DNA of 64,000 nt, from NCBI RefSeq assembly GCF_030272615.1, contig NW_026728916.1:186001-250000 (forward strand), given 5' to 3'. This stretch comes from Cryptomeria japonica (lineage: Eukaryota; Streptophyta; Pinopsida; Cupressales; Cupressaceae). Below, piece by piece: positions 36,200 through 47,993 of this stretch. Each line of letters begins with the position of its first letter. Position 1 is the first letter of the stretch. The position numbers and the translations under genes were made by a program. Below the pieces are notes generated by a model. That model was given only the letters and a program-made list of their open reading frames with translations. It made no database searches and was not told where the DNA came from.

Positions 36200-38000
36200 T
36201 GGAAGCTCAGGTTCTTGAGCCATGTATTCACAAAGGGCCTTCCCTTAGATTACCTTGGTGGGTCTGATGTCAATGCCATACTCAAGAATCTTGGTAATTC
36301 AATTGGCTCTCTTATCTGTCATTTCTCCTTTCATTATGTATTTATAGACCATAGGGTGAACCATGTAGATAGTTGTCTTATTACAGACAATGAAATGCCT
36401 AAATTTCTTCAAGCTTTTTACTATGGCAAATGCTTGTTTTTAAACAGATTTGTACTTTACCTCATATGCTTTATCATTTTTGATTGAAAGGAAATTGGAC
36501 GCTCCCCTGTACCTTCTACATCCCTCTGTTTTAGTACAATATTAATCAAGTTATTGGCATAAACATACATTAGAAAATCTTTGGACATATTTGGTTTAGA
36601 CAAGACAAGGGAAGATGGGATGGCTTCTTTAATCTTTTTGAAAGCTTCTTTAGCTTCCGGAGTCCATTTGAAATGAAGGTCCTTTCTTAGGATAAGATTT
36701 ATCAATCTTACCATTCCAGTAAAATCTGAAATGAATCGACTAATGAAATTCATCTTCCCCAAAAAGGATTGGACACCCTTCTGTTCATGGAAAAAGAAAT
36801 CTCTTTGCTAGGTTTCACATAGTCTAGGTCAATGGAAATCCCCTCTTTAGACACTACATATCCTAGTAGCTTTACTTAAGAAACTCCAAAGTTACATTTC
36901 TTGGGGTTCAACAAGATACCAAACTCTAGCCATTTCTAGAAAACTAGCTCTACATGATCAAAATAGTCTTCTTTATTTTTTAAAAACATTGTCAAGTCAT
37001 CCATGTAAATAAGAATAATCTTGTTAATCATGTCCCAAAAGGCTATATACATGACTCTTTGGAAAGTAGTACGAGCATTAGACAACCTGAATAGCATCTT
37101 TTGATAAGAAAACATTCCCCATTTGGTGGTGAAAGAGGTTTTGTGCTGGTCTTCTGGCTTGACAAGGACTTGGTTATATCCGAATAACCATCAAGCATAG
37201 AAAACATCTCAAACCCAACTACTTTATGCAAGATCTATTCTATTGGAGGCAAGTGTAATGGTCATTCAAGGACGCTCTATTTAGATACTAAAAATTCACA
37301 CAGAGGCAAATGTATCCATTATTTTTCCAAACCGGCACCATGTTACAAACCCAAGTACTATGTTTGATCGGATAAATGATCAGGGATTCAATTAGATTTT
37401 GTAACTTTTGTGACATTAGGAAATCGATCTTGGGGTTCATAGGACGTTGCTTATATTGGACAAGATTTGCCCCTTCAGTTAGCTCAATGGTGTGTTGTAT
37501 GACCTCAAAATTGTAGCCTTTGAGGTCATCATATGACCATATGATATCTCTTATGCATTCATCATAGAAATGAACCAGCCTCCTTATCATGTTGAGGGAC
37601 ATTTTTTCCTACCCTGAGCTTCTCCCCATCTCCAACATGAAGTTTGGTATAATCTCCCTTATATGTGATCAATTTCCTTTTATCATTTTTTGCATCCTCT
37701 CAATCAAAAAGGTTTTCCAAAGTGATCAAACCCTATGGGACTTTATTTGATCATAGTTTAATAACTTGTTCTTCGTTTGCCTTAGTGACCTTGGGCAACA
37801 GTTGGTATGCAAATTCCTTGGATTTCTGAATAAACGTGGCTATATGTTGATCATTTTCAAAGAATTTCTAGTGTGCATCATTGTCTAGGATATCTTGTCT
37901 AATGTCAGCCAAACTGAGTGTTTATTTTCTAGCAACTCAGAGGCCGAGTCAAACTGTGATCCTACTAAGGTCATACGATCAACACCTTCATTCTTCTTCC
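36200..38000 (-). pseudogene. E3 gypsy reverse transcriptase/RNase H
   Basis: 37602-37288 carries DIIWSYDDLKGYNF through STWVCNMVPVWKNNGYICL, the N-terminal RT fingers. 37231-36980 has VGFEMFSMLDGYS and the catalytic IILIYMDDLTMF (about 37020-36982). 36762-36457 has MNFISRFISDFTGMVRLI and HFKWTPEAKEAFKKIKEAI, then RPISFQSKMIKHMR. RNase H continues to about 36200. Frameshifts and stops are frequent. Upstream, KLHVGDGEKLRVGKNVPQHD (about 37650-37600) is the stretch that normally precedes RT. Confidence 0.75.
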
Positions 38001-38100
38001 TCGAAATCCTCTGAATATTGAAAGCATCAAATATTTCAATTAGATCCCAAACTCAATAGCAATATGAATGCATGGGAACATGCTTTGCAGCTAATATCTC

Positions 38101-39691
38101 CTAGAATTGTTGAACCACTAGCTCAAAATGTCCCAAAACTTTAAACCGCTTGACTCCAAGGTATTATTTGTTAAGTTTGCAACAAATTCCTTGAATTTTC
38201 AATCATGTGATGAATCAAAGTTACTTTCTCTCTTATCCATGAGATAAAATAAATTTTGAATGTATCTTCTTGATGTTAGATTACACTTAGATTCTTAAAC
38301 CCTACTTATATGATTTTCTACTCAATAATCCTTCCGCATGGAATGAATATTTGTGTTCGTTCCTTATTTCTTTGTAGTTTTTTTTTTGTTTCCATTTAGT
38401 TTAGTTACCTTTCTTTGTTTCTAATAAAAAGAAATACCCTTAAGAACCCAACCCTTATCATATGAAGGGGTTGGCTCTTTCAAACATAGAGGAAAATCAT
38501 TAATCCCATAGTGATCTCTCCACTATTAAAGCATTTTTCACTATCTACTAGATCATTTAGGGTCATTTTCAATGTAAAACTATTGTGACAAGTATGTTTA
38601 CAGATAGGCATAAAGAGTACTGCCCTAGATACAAATACCAAGAAGTCTAAGGCCACCCATAGTTCTGGGATGACAACTAAATCTCTAGAAATTTTATGAA
38701 AACCCTTGAAAACATAAGATTTATCTTGTAAAAGTCCTCGATGTAATTATTTATTTAATAATAGGAATCTGTGAAAGCTCAATTTCATGAAGTAAAAAAA
38801 ATTGATTGACATAAATATCCTAGAATAAATATGAAATTTACTAGCCAATGAAATGTCTTTAGTAATCCAATAAACAAGTTAAGAATTTTAAATAAATATT
38901 TATAACTAAATAAATTGGAAAGAAAAAGATTCCCTATAACATTGATTCCTTTTCATTGAATGGGAGAATTTAAAACTACATGATAAATGTTAAAAGATTC
39001 TATAGCATGGACCATTTACTAGCCAAGTAGCCTATATGCAACTCCTAAGCCTTCTTTCAGTGAAAGACCTAGCTAACACTAGTACTTGCATCTAGGTAAG
39101 ATGCATTGTATAATGCTGATAGTAATTTATATGATTATAAATGTGAGATAAAATTATAAAAATTCAAAACGTGTCAACATTTTTTTTTCAAAGATGTAAT
39201 AAATGGATCCAAGGAGTCCTTATGTTTCCTCCTACATTAGGTGTTGGTCCCTTGAAAATAAGTTGAGGAACTAATCTTGGTGAGCCTTGAATAATGCATG
39301 TAGAATTTTGGGTGGACAATTGTGTTGCATTCAACTCGTTCAACAATGTCAACAATGATAAATGTTTATGATGTTTGAATTTTCGACAATAATTTTTTTT
39401 AGGCATGAAAACTAGCAATGACATTCTAGTGTGAGACAATATTTTTGGTGGGGGCTTCCCCACCATAAGATAGTCTACTAGTGCTTGCATCTAAATGAGG
39501 TGTAATGGACAAGTCAATAGTAATTTATTTATCTTTAGAATTTTAATATAGAGGATTTTCTTCATTAATTACTATTATTAAAAAAAACTTTAAAACAACT
39601 AATAAGAAAAATATAAAGGATGCAATCATAAAATAAAAGGAAAACCATCTCGAGTTAGTCTAAATATGTGATTTGATAATTTGTTAGATTG

Positions 39692-39693
<2 letters not shown>
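38101..39693. other. AT-rich intergenic DNA
   Basis: No gene recognised. The phrases CTTGCATCTA...ATAGTAATTTAT occur near 39080 and 39480, suggesting an old local duplication. The open frame on the minus strand at 39490-39188 lacks family features. Confidence 0.45.

Positions 39694-39726
<33 letters not shown>
39694..39726. repeat. (TA)n microsatellite
   Basis: An uninterrupted AT dinucleotide run of about 16 units. Confidence 0.95.
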
Positions 39727-39729
<3 letters not shown>

Positions 39730-40191
39730 TTTGTTTTGTTTTGTGTTAATATTCATAGATATTAATAATATTGATAAGTACATTTGTTGGATTATCATAC
39801 TTTTAAAATTAATGAACCCTAAATTAATTCTCACATATTATTCTAATATTGAAAAGTAATAAAAACAGTTAATTCCTACAAGCATTTCAAAGAGGTTGAA
39901 AGAAAATATGTTTCTTGGTGAAAGTTTTGGAATGAATTACATTTGTGGAATTCGTTGAAACCCTAGAGAAATTTCCTCTAAAATTTTAACAAAATAGATT
40001 TGAATAGAATTGGCAGATACAAAATTTGTAGCCAAATCTCCTCAAAGTTAAACTAAAACAAATTAAAGAGGATCGGCCACTGTGCAACACTGAGGCAAAT
40101 TTCATCCACAACAAATTCTAAGCAACTTGAAATGTAAAAACAGTATCAAAGAGGTAAAATCCGACACTTGATTAAATTTTCACAAAAAACA

Positions 40192-40428
40192 TTCAAATTC
40201 AACAACAACCGTCCACAGAGCACACATGGAATCTTAAGAAATAATTAATATTAAATACAAATTCTACACCTTCAAATTCAACAACCACCATCCATAGAGC
40301 ACACATGAAATCTTAAGAAATACTTGATATTAAATGTAAATTATACACCTTCAAATTTAACAAACACTGTCTACAAAGCACCATGAAATCTTAAGAAACA
40401 CTTAAGATTAAATACAAATTGTACACAG
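40192..40428. repeat. Three tandem copies of a 79-bp unit
   Basis: TTCAAATTCAACAACAACC begins at 40192, 40271 and 40350 (third copy varied), each followed by CACA-ATG-AATCTTAAGAAA and ending in TACAAATT-TACAC. The period is 79 bp. Copies differ by a few substitutions and small gaps. It lies in the 3' flank of AP1. Confidence 0.85.
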
Positions 40429-40471
40429 CTATCTAATTCGTTCATCCCTACGGGATCAAACCCACCCAATC

Positions 40472-40705
40472 CTAAATCAAACTACAAACACATTCCAAAT
40501 TCTGTGTTGCCAAATTTGTAGATAAATACACAGAATTTGGATTCTCTGTAATTTGTAATTGATCTTGGGTATTTTCATCTTCAGAAGATCTCGGTTTTGG
40601 AGCCCACAAAGACTTTAAATTTTGCCTAAAAATTCCTTTCACCCCGTCATTTGTTTCTATAAGAATAAATTTCACCACTACTTGGAAGCCATCTGTGGGA
40701 AGGGC
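40472..40705 (-). other. Small open frame, unknown
   Basis: A minus-strand frame of roughly 70-78 codons ending at 40472 reads ILIETNDGVKGIFRQNLKSL and PRSSEDENTQDQLQ. It is hydrophilic and looks more protein-like than most open frames nearby, but no in-frame ATG with good context and no family were identified. It may be an exon or a pseudogene piece. Confidence 0.25.
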
Positions 40706-40836
40706 TCATCGAACCACGCGTAACACAAATAATGTTCGGAAAATTGTTTTGAGATGACCGATTTTGACATGAGACAATTTCCCGATGGGGAGTTCCTCCC
40801 GAGGGAATGATGGGGAGTTCCTCCCTAGGGAATAGT
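40705..40836. repeat. Direct repeat, copy A, with internal 26-bp duplication
   Basis: Shares CGGAAAATTGTTTT, GAGACAATTTCCCG and GGAGTTCCTCCC-AGGGAAT with copy B at 41583-41699. Within copy A the phrase GATGGGGAGTTCCTCCC-AGGGAAT occurs twice in tandem (about 40784-40832). Confidence 0.75.
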
Positions 40837-41098
40837 AACAGAAATGAAAAAATATATTCGTAATCAAAAAGACAACTTTCAGGCAGCAACTTCCTCACAT
40901 ATTATGAGAGCATTGGAAGACAGTGGATGCCAGGGCTGTGCTAAGCACATTTAATGTTGCTTATTCACATTTATTGTAGGTCATTCATTGATAGTTGAGA
41001 TAGTAAATGCACTTCTTGCAGAGTTTCTTGAATTTCCAGTCAGTGGGAAGGATTGATGTGAGCATGCAGCCAAAGCCAAAATTCTTTCCGATGTTATT

Positions 41099-41212
41099 CT
41101 TAAGAGATTGATCATGCAGCTTTCATATCTTAGCGAATAAAACATATACATATTCCAGCTACTAGCTTAAGAGATTGATCATGCAGCTTTCGTATCTTAG
41201 CGAATAAGACGA
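41099..41212. repeat. Tandem duplication, 67-bp period
   Basis: TAAGAGATTGATCATGCAGC starts at 41101 and again at 41168. About 45 bp match with two differences (CATATC/CGTATC and AAAAC/AAGAC). Confidence 0.85.
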
Positions 41213-41582
41213 GACGAGAGGAATGCAGAAGTTGTTGGCTTTGGCATCCTTGGGCATGTTGAGCGTCTGTGTTGATTTATTGTATGACTGGTTGGGCATA
41301 TTTTTCCCGAAGCAAACTGAGGTAACTATAAAGCATACCTCAACTATGTTGTTTTTCTTTGCAAAGTGCTTGCAAGATTTTTGGTTTGCTCTATCTGGTC
41401 ACCTTCAAAAAGCTTGCATTTGTATTGTAAGTAGAGGGGTTCCGTTTGGCTTTCGGTTTACAAGATTTAAACTCATTTGAGGCGGTTTATTTCAGGCCGC
41501 GTGTCTGGGTTACACGATGCAGGCACAGTGACAAATGTAGCCAATGGAGAATGACCTTTCTTTTCCCGACACTACACCAAAA

Positions 41583-41699
41583 TTTCATCACCGACGGAAA
41601 CATGTACCACATAACACACAATGCTCGGAAAATTGTTTTAAGATGGTCGGTTCTGGCGTGAGACAATTTCCCGGTGAGGAGTTCCTCCCCAGGGAATAG
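41583..41699. repeat. Direct repeat, copy B
   Basis: Second copy of the element at 40705-40836, same orientation, 870 bp away and about 300 bp downstream of the AP1 stop codon. The pair is not flanked by obvious inverted ends, so its class is unknown. Confidence 0.7.
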
Positions 41700-42001
41700 C
41701 CTATCAGCTTAAAAAAACCCGTATAGTACTTAAACTATGTACAAGAATTATCGATTTGAGGCAATTCTAAATTAATCTCAATCTCAAGGAAAAGTGCTTC
41801 TAGAGGAAGATTAGCCCGGACCAGCAACATACATAATTTATCAAAGAGATTGAAAAGAGATAAAAAGAAATGGTTAGAGAATCACGTTGGACGATAGTTT
41901 AGAATAATCCTATTTTATTGTGCAAACGAGAGGGAGAAGGATACTCTAAAAAGAAAAAGTTAGGTCGAAAACTTTGTAATTATTGATGAATTTAATCTCT
42001 T

Positions 42002-43438
42002 TTATACTGTTAATGAGAAAGCTACAAAATAAAGCAGCAGCAGCGGTAACAAGAAATGGCACCCTAAGATAGGGATTGGAGCTTTGGACTGTAGGTAAGA
42101 GGACATATACAGAGATCTGCAGCGGGTGGGAGTAAAGGAGAGCCTCTGCTTAGCGTTGTCATACAGAATATGGTAATCTTGTTGCTGAAAACTTCCAAGG
42201 ACGGCCGGTACACCTGCAACCGAAGCCTCATCCATATCTAACATTGCCAGACATAGTAAATTTCCAATTTTAGTCGGACCAGATTCTGTATATTGAACGA
42301 AATTATGTTTACCTTCGACAATATAATCTGCACCAAGCATATGGAAAGTCATATTCACATCAGGGATATAGTCATAGTAGGGTGATGAATAGCATACACT
42401 TAACCCAGCTTTAGAATCGTTAGATCTGGGTAGCCCTAGGACAGAATCTAAAACAGATGCCACTGCAGTGAAGGCAGCGTGCGGCAAAACTGTGTAGTGT
42501 GTTCCAGAGTCGATGATGAATCCCCCGCTTCCATTTGATTGTATATCGAACGTTCCTCGTGGAATATTGAGAGACACGTTCCCCAGAGTTATTCCTTCCA
42601 CGGAGAAATAATAGTAGCTGTTAAGCTTGGGCAGGACTGTGTTGTTTATCACCATCGTCGACTGCACTCCTATGCCGTTCAACTCGGCTGCGCTGCCCAA
42701 CAGGAGAGGCGTCGAAAATCTGTCAATGTCATGAAAGGGGGATCCATTGTATTCGAAAGATAAGCAGTAGGAAAATTTGGATTCTCCAATCTGTGAGATA
42801 AGCGATAATTGTCCTCGGCCGAGCCCCACTACGCCATTGGCCTCCTCCAAGCCATCTCCCTGAACGATATGGCTGCACCCAAACGCTATTCCGCCAAAGG
42901 AATGCGCAGCCCCGGATGTATCCGCCATGGTGAACGTCTCGAATGACAGTTCTCCCTGCGTGCTCCAGCTTCCGCTGTATATATGAGAATATTGACAGTC
43001 CAGCGCACAAGTTGAATTGCCAAGGGCAGAGCAGAGGGAAGAAGAGCAGGGAACCGGTCTGTATGTGGAGGAATCTTCTGGGTAGAACATAGGAAGAGTA
43101 TATCTCCTAGAGCCATTGAAGGGATCGCACTGAAACCAAATCAAATCGCTTCCCGTGTCCACTTTTCCTCGGAAATTTCTTGGTGGGGTTCCGATGCCAA
43201 TGTTCACTACATGTGTTGTGGGCAAGCGGATCAAAGGAGCAACAGCGCCACCCAGTTGGGTTTCGGTCCTTCCTGATTGCACAGCTTTAATCGAGGCTTC
43301 CATTCTTTTGAGCCTAGCAATGGCGGAATTCCTTTCCAAATGGGGGCCTCCACGCGCTTCTTCTGAACAGAGCAAACTGAAAAAACAACATATTGTTAGA
43401 TTCGCCACAACTAATGTGATCGCATTTTTGTGTGCCAT
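42002..43438 (-). CDS. AP1: nepenthesin-like (A1 family) aspartic protease, intact
   Basis: A 478-residue pepsin-type endopeptidase in one exon. Start chosen at the ATG at 43438, which matches the start of AP2 (MAHKN/MAYKN); the open frame extends nine codons upstream without an ATG. A hydrophobic signal peptide occupies about residues 6-24 (ITLVVANLTICCFF), so the protein enters the secretory pathway. A propeptide-like stretch follows. The two catalytic motifs are VDTGSDLIW (Asp94) and IIDSGTHYTVLP (Asp310). The Cys-rich insert between them (about 131-190, with CSSSLC, CALDC and CQYSH) is the hallmark of the nepenthesin/CDR1 group. Many N-glycosylation sequons are present. The C-terminus ends in a hydrophobic stretch (HFLLPLLLLYFVAFSLTV), which suggests a GPI-anchor signal. 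The likely setting is the cell surface or apoplast. The exact role is unknown; relatives act in defence, development and protein turnover. Confidence 0.93.
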   Translation of the reverse strand: MAHKNAITLVVANLTICCFFSLLCSEEARGGPHLERNSAIARLKRMEASIKAVQSGRTETQLGGAVAPLIRLPTTHVVNIGIGTPPRNFRGKVDTGSDLIWFQCDPFNGSRRYTLPMFYPEDSSTYRPVPCSSSLCSALGNSTCALDCQYSHIYSGSWSTQGELSFETFTMADTSGAAHSFGGIAFGCSHIVQGDGLEEANGVVGLGRGQLSLISQIGESKFSYCLSFEYNGSPFHDIDRFSTPLLLGSAAELNGIGVQSTMVINNTVLPKLNSYYYFSVEGITLGNVSLNIPRGTFDIQSNGSGGFIIDSGTHYTVLPHAAFTAVASVLDSVLGLPRSNDSKAGLSVCYSSPYYDYIPDVNMTFHMLGADYIVEGKHNFVQYTESGPTKIGNLLCLAMLDMDEASVAGVPAVLGSFQQQDYHILYDNAKQRLSFTPTRCRSLYMSSYLQSKAPIPILGCHFLLPLLLLYFVAFSLTV

Positions 43439-43508
43439 TGGGCACCTATTCAATCCCGCTTTCAAATTTCCCTTAATTACTACTACAGGCAGGTTTACTG
43501 GGGGTCGT

Positions 43509-43519
43509 CATTTATAAGG
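43509..43519 (-). promoter_or_regulatory. TATA box of AP1
   Basis: On the minus strand CCTTATAAATG, about 75-80 bp before the AP1 ATG, followed by ACGACCCCC. AP2 has the matching but weakened TTATACAA in the same place. Confidence 0.6.
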
Positions 43520-43559
43520 ATTAGTCTATATCTTAATCGGATTGTTTAATAAATTGTGC

Positions 43560-46220
43560 GCCTGCAGGTAACTTCAGCATTCTGTGTTTCATCTGTCCAA
43601 CCGTAGGATATAACGACGAGATTGATGAGATTATAGAATAAAAAGGGCATCTTGTTTAACAAGAAACAACGTGCGGAGTTTTCTAGTTGTTGTATCGAAC
43701 GTGACAATGGGAAAGGCGCGGAATCAAGAGAGTTGTTATTTTTTTGTAATTTCAATTTTGGCCGAAGTGAACATGTTGATCAAACATTTCACGTAAAATT
43801 CGACCTTGTAAAACATTTCTGAATTCCCATTTTAAATTTTACTATAGATTAAAAAGTTTTTTTCTAATTTAGTTTGGATTTTAGAAATATGGCATGTTTC
43901 AATTACTTTTTAAAATATAATTCATATTATATTATAAATGATAACATAAATATTGTTAGTAAAAAAGATGTTCTATGTTTATGTTTTTTTAAGGAGAGAT
44001 GATGTAAGATTATATCTATGTAAGATAGACAATTGCTTTATTAATCACTTTTATTTTTTTGTCCTATCTATTATCGAAAAGTTGTAGACTAATCTAATTA
44101 TGAAAATAATGTTCTTCATTAATTTTACAAGAAATGCCTAACAAATCATGGTTCATGGTTACATATGACACGATGGAAAGCCAAAATTAATGTAAATATA
44201 AATGAACAAAAAATGTCCCATATCTAACATAGTGATCTTTCTACTATAGACAACCATCATAGCAATCCTCAAGAATTTATCTATATTATACTAATATGTT
44301 TATGTAAAAATAGATTGATTTCTTAAAATTATTTATTTTAGTCTCACAATTTGCACATGAAGTAATAAAAATTTAGTTTATTAAAACGGACTTTTTCTCC
44401 TCAATATGAAATACTTTTATTTTTGTGATTATATATCAAGATCAATTAATAGAGCATTTCCAAAGGTCAATAATGTGATGGCATATGTCATCTTCATAGT
44501 TGCATATTTAGAATCTCAATAAACATTATTTTTACAATACTTTGATGATCCCTCTATAATCATTACCCTATGTAAAGTATGAGATAGCCCTTCAAACCAT
44601 GTCTTCCCTACCATTTCAATTTAAACTAGGTTGTGTATATATGAACTATTTGTTGTGACCTTCTAAAAATTTAAACCAATCCTAAATATCATAATAAATG
44701 GGTTTCTCTTTTGAATGGTTGAACTCCAAAACTATCTTTCCTTATTTTAAGTTCTTCCTTGTCAACTAAATAGAATCACTCGATGATTGATTGATCATAT
44801 GAACTCTTGACCTCATTTGTATACATGTATACTACTAATCTCACTCTATCTTGATGTTTTTATCATGTGTTGTGGAAACTTATATGACCAATATATAGGA
44901 TGTCCATATATAAAATAATTTTATTAAAAATTGTAATGTCTACCTCAAAAAAATATATACCTCTTCAAGAGTAATATCTTCCTATTGTTCTATGTATTTT
45001 GTTCTAAGTATGTTAAAAACTAGCCTCTTTATAATGGTTGTATTTTCCCTTTGCTAATTGCATATATTATATCCTTATCAAACCAGCCTCTACCTTTATC
45101 TAAACATTTCTACCTTATTGATATTGGTTCCTTATTTATACGAACCTATTGATAGGCTTCTTAAAAAAATTATAGTTTTACAGTGTTCGAACCATACTTT
45201 ATATTCATCTTTAGGACATTGACATATCATGAAGCCTTCACATGATCTAGCTATTATTATCCGATCTTATGGAAGTTTTATTTTTTTTCTTTACATGCAA
45301 CTCCATTTTTTATAATTTCTAAAATTTATTCAATAACTCAAGTTGATAACCAGGTTGGAATAGCATGGCCTTCATTCTAGTAACTATCCTATTTTAAGTA
45401 GTCATTTTTCTTCCCACTTCTGTTTATTTCAACAACACATCTTTCCACCAAAGTACAACATGCAATTTTATCTTGGTTTATGTTACCTTGATTCTGTTGG
45501 GGTCCTCTATTTGATTATACTCAAAATATTTTTACATTTCAATTAGCTAAGGAATTAGATGTTCTAAACCTAGACACACTAAGAAACTTCAAATTTTCAT
45601 TTTCGTTATTTTTTCTAATCTCGAAAATAAGATTAATTAATTTATAATCTCTAACATCCATTCCATTTAGATCATTTTCCCATCTCACACTCTATACTCT
45701 CCAATGTTCATGGCCATTTCCATCCTCTTAAAATAAATCCATTATAATTTACATTTTAATTATGGATTCACTCTATTGATCTGAAATTATTTTTATTAGA
45801 GGAATACTCTCTTCATTACTCTCATTCCTCACTACAACATCCTTTGTCAAAATCCTATGCAAGGATACACACACTCTCTCTTACACATTGTTTTGGATTA
45901 TTGCTAACCTTAAAGTGAGAATAGTGCATTCCTTCCTGTATTTGTAGCACGGTATGATAACAATGGATTTGATATAGTAAACTCACAAATCAATTTGTAG
46001 CAGTACACAGGATGGAATTGGGATAAATTATCTCGTACAAATGTGGCATCAAACACAATTATTGGCCGTCTAGAGATAAAAACAAAGTAATGCTTAATCA
46101 ATAAATTACCAACTAGCATCGTCGACAAGTACATGTACAGACTGTAAACGCTTTCCTCGAATCCCCTTTCCTTTCGTCGTCTTGTGGGAGATTCTCATCA
46201 AAACAAATATGTATCAATGT
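43560..46220. other. AT-rich spacer between AP1 and AP2
   Basis: 2.7 kb with no gene, LTR pair or tandem array that I can support. The two protease genes diverge from it, but it is far too long and AT-rich for a shared core promoter. Confidence 0.5.
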
Positions 46221-46225
46221 CAAAG

Positions 46226-46350
46226 TACAAGAATGGTCCAAGAACCAGCCGGCTGCGATGAAAGCTGTCAAAAACCCAAAAAAAATAAAATATCTAAACA
46301 CAAGAATGGTCCAAGAACCAACAGGGAGCCAATATAGAAGTTGTCAGAAA
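46226..46350. repeat. Tandem duplication in the AP2 5' flank
   Basis: CAAGAATGGTCCAAGAACCA occurs at about 46228 and 46301 (period about 73 bp), each followed by a related GTCA(A/G)AAACC phrase. The AP relic at 2653 keeps one version of the same sequence. Confidence 0.75.
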
Positions 46351-46377
46351 CCGACTCATAGATTTAGTAGGGTACTG

Positions 46378-46385
46378 TTATACAA
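46378..46385 (+). promoter_or_regulatory. Degenerate TATA box of AP2
   Basis: TTATACAA, 69 bp before the AP2 ATG, followed by GGCGATCCCC. It aligns with TTATAAAT-GACGACCCCC of AP1. The change from TTATAAAT may weaken the promoter. Confidence 0.4.
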
Positions 46386-46446
46386 GGCGATCCCCACTCC
46401 CCACTAAGCAGGCCTGCAACTAAAGGCTAGAAAAATTAAGTCCACA

Positions 46447-47877
46447 ATGGCATACAAAAATGTGGTCACAATGCTTGCGGTAAATCTGTTCATGTGCTGC
46501 TTTTGTACGTTACTTCTTGCGGAAGCTATGCGCGCAAACCACCAGTTCAGAAGTGATTCAGCCTTTAGCAGGCTCAAAAGAATGGAATCCTCAATTAAAG
46601 CTCAAAGTACAGGAAAACTGGAACCTCTAGTGGGTATGGGTATTCCTGAGGTGGGCGAGGACAGAGCATATTTCATGATAATCGGAATGGGAACGCCACC
46701 AATAAGCATACGCTCACAAGTTGATACGGGCAGCGATCTAATTTGGTTTGACTGCACAGCCCTCCCCACGAGTTCCTCTACCTTCAAATCTCTCCCCTGC
46801 CCATCTTCCCTCTGCTCTAATCTTCCCAATTCGACCTGTTCAACCAGCTGTCAATTTTCTCATAATTACACAGGCAGCCGGAACATATCGGGCGAGTTAT
46901 TCTCGGAGACCTTCACCATGACAAATGGAAGCGGGACTTCGCATTCCTTTGCTGGAGTAGCATTTGGGTGTAGCCATGACACCCAGCGAGACGGCGAGGT
47001 GGGTGCTGACGGCGTAGTGTGGAAAAATAGCCTCGTCGGGAGAAATGGCGTCGTGGGGCTTGGGCGACGGAAATTATCGCTCATCTCACAGATTGGCGAG
47101 TCTAAATTTTCCTACTGTCTTGCCGATGATTACTCGGAAGACTACGATGACATATCCTCCACGCCTCTCCTTTTCGGCAGCGCAGCAGAATTGAGCGCCA
47201 CAGGAGTCTAGTCGACGATGATGATAAAAAACTCAGCCACGCCGGAGCTCAACAGGTACTATTACCTCTCAGTGGAAGGAATAAGTGTGGGGAACTTATC
47301 TGTGAATATTCCGCAAGGAACGTTCGATATACAAGCGAATGGAAGCGGGGGATTCATCATTGACTCTGTAACACCGTATACTGTTTTACCGAATGGAGCC
47401 TTCACTGCAGTAGGATCTGTTTTGGATTCTTTTTCGGATTCTTCTCCTTGGTACAAGAGAATTAACATCTCTCGAGATGGGTTTAGTCTATGCTATCAAG
47501 CAACTTATGCCTTTGCACCTTATCTGAATATGACGTTTCACATGGGTGGGGGCGCAGACTATGTTATTGAAGGAAAACAGAATTTCATTACATATACAGA
47601 CGTTGATCCATCTGTAGTGTGTCTGGCAGTGCTGGATATGGGGGATGCTTCTGTTGAAGGTGTGCCAGCCGTCCTTGGAAATTTCCAACAACAAAATTAT
47701 CATATTCTCTACGACAATGGCAATGAGACTCTTTCGTTTGTCCCCACCAATTGCAGGCGTCTTATCAATGGCCCTTTATTCTATCCCGAATACACACAGT
47801 CTAAAGCTCCAACTTTGAGCTGCCATGGTTTGTCGCTGGTGATACTTTCTATTGTAATTTCTTTATTAATAGATTAA
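46447..47877 (+). pseudogene. AP2: nepenthesin-like aspartic protease with one nonsense codon
   Basis: One frame of 477 codons from ATG 46447 to TAA, collinear with AP1: signal peptide (about 6-25), VDTGSDLIW (Asp93), Cys-rich insert (PSSLC, CSTSCQFSH), and a hydrophobic tail (LSLVILSIVISLLI). Codon 255 (47209-47211) is TAG where AP1 has CAG (GVQSTM against GV-stop-STM). The second active-site motif reads IIDSVTPYTVLP, with Gly (GGA) changed to Val (GTA), so even readthrough product should lack normal activity. About 13 extra residues (VWKNSLVGRNGVV region, about 47017-47055) look like a local duplication of GVVGLG. No frameshift exists, so inactivation is recent. A truncated 254-residue product is possible. 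Confidence 0.85.
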
Positions 47878-47885
47878 TCAAACGC

Positions 47886-47891
47886 AATAAA
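47886..47891 (+). terminator. Polyadenylation signal of AP2
   Basis: AATAAA nine bases after the AP2 stop codon, within CGCAATAAAATTTCC. Confidence 0.5.
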
Positions 47892-47993
47892 ATTTCCAAG
47901 TTGTTGCTTGATATCAATCGTATGTTAACTGAAAGTAACCATCGCTCCATAATGTTGAATGGGCATGTTGGATAAATAAAGAACACTATAAAT

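Larger units (their letters stand above)
33939..38100 (-). mobile_element. Ty3/gypsy pol remnant E3 (Tat-like)
   Basis: On the minus strand a pol region is readable in broken frames: linker (about 38000-37610), RT (37602-36800), RT connection (36762-36457) and RNase H (about 36490-36200). A further sense-strand remnant (35050-33939) follows. RT wording (QHTIELTEGANLVQYKQRP) and the RNase H end (ITKILEYGIDIRPTK) resemble the Tat branch of plant gypsy elements, from memory. LTRs and gag were not found. Confidence 0.65.

Noticed and set aside
40192-40428. CRISPR-like array
   Set aside because: Units are 79-bp head-to-tail copies without constant repeat/variable spacer structure, and the genome is a plant's.
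43155-43517. Plus-strand open frame of 120 codons
   Set aside because: Antisense to the start of AP1, whose signal peptide and DTG motif are on the minus strand.
43439-46446. Bidirectional promoter shared by AP1 and AP2
   Set aside because: The genes diverge, but about 3 kb of AT-rich DNA separates them and each has its own TATA-like box close to its ATG.
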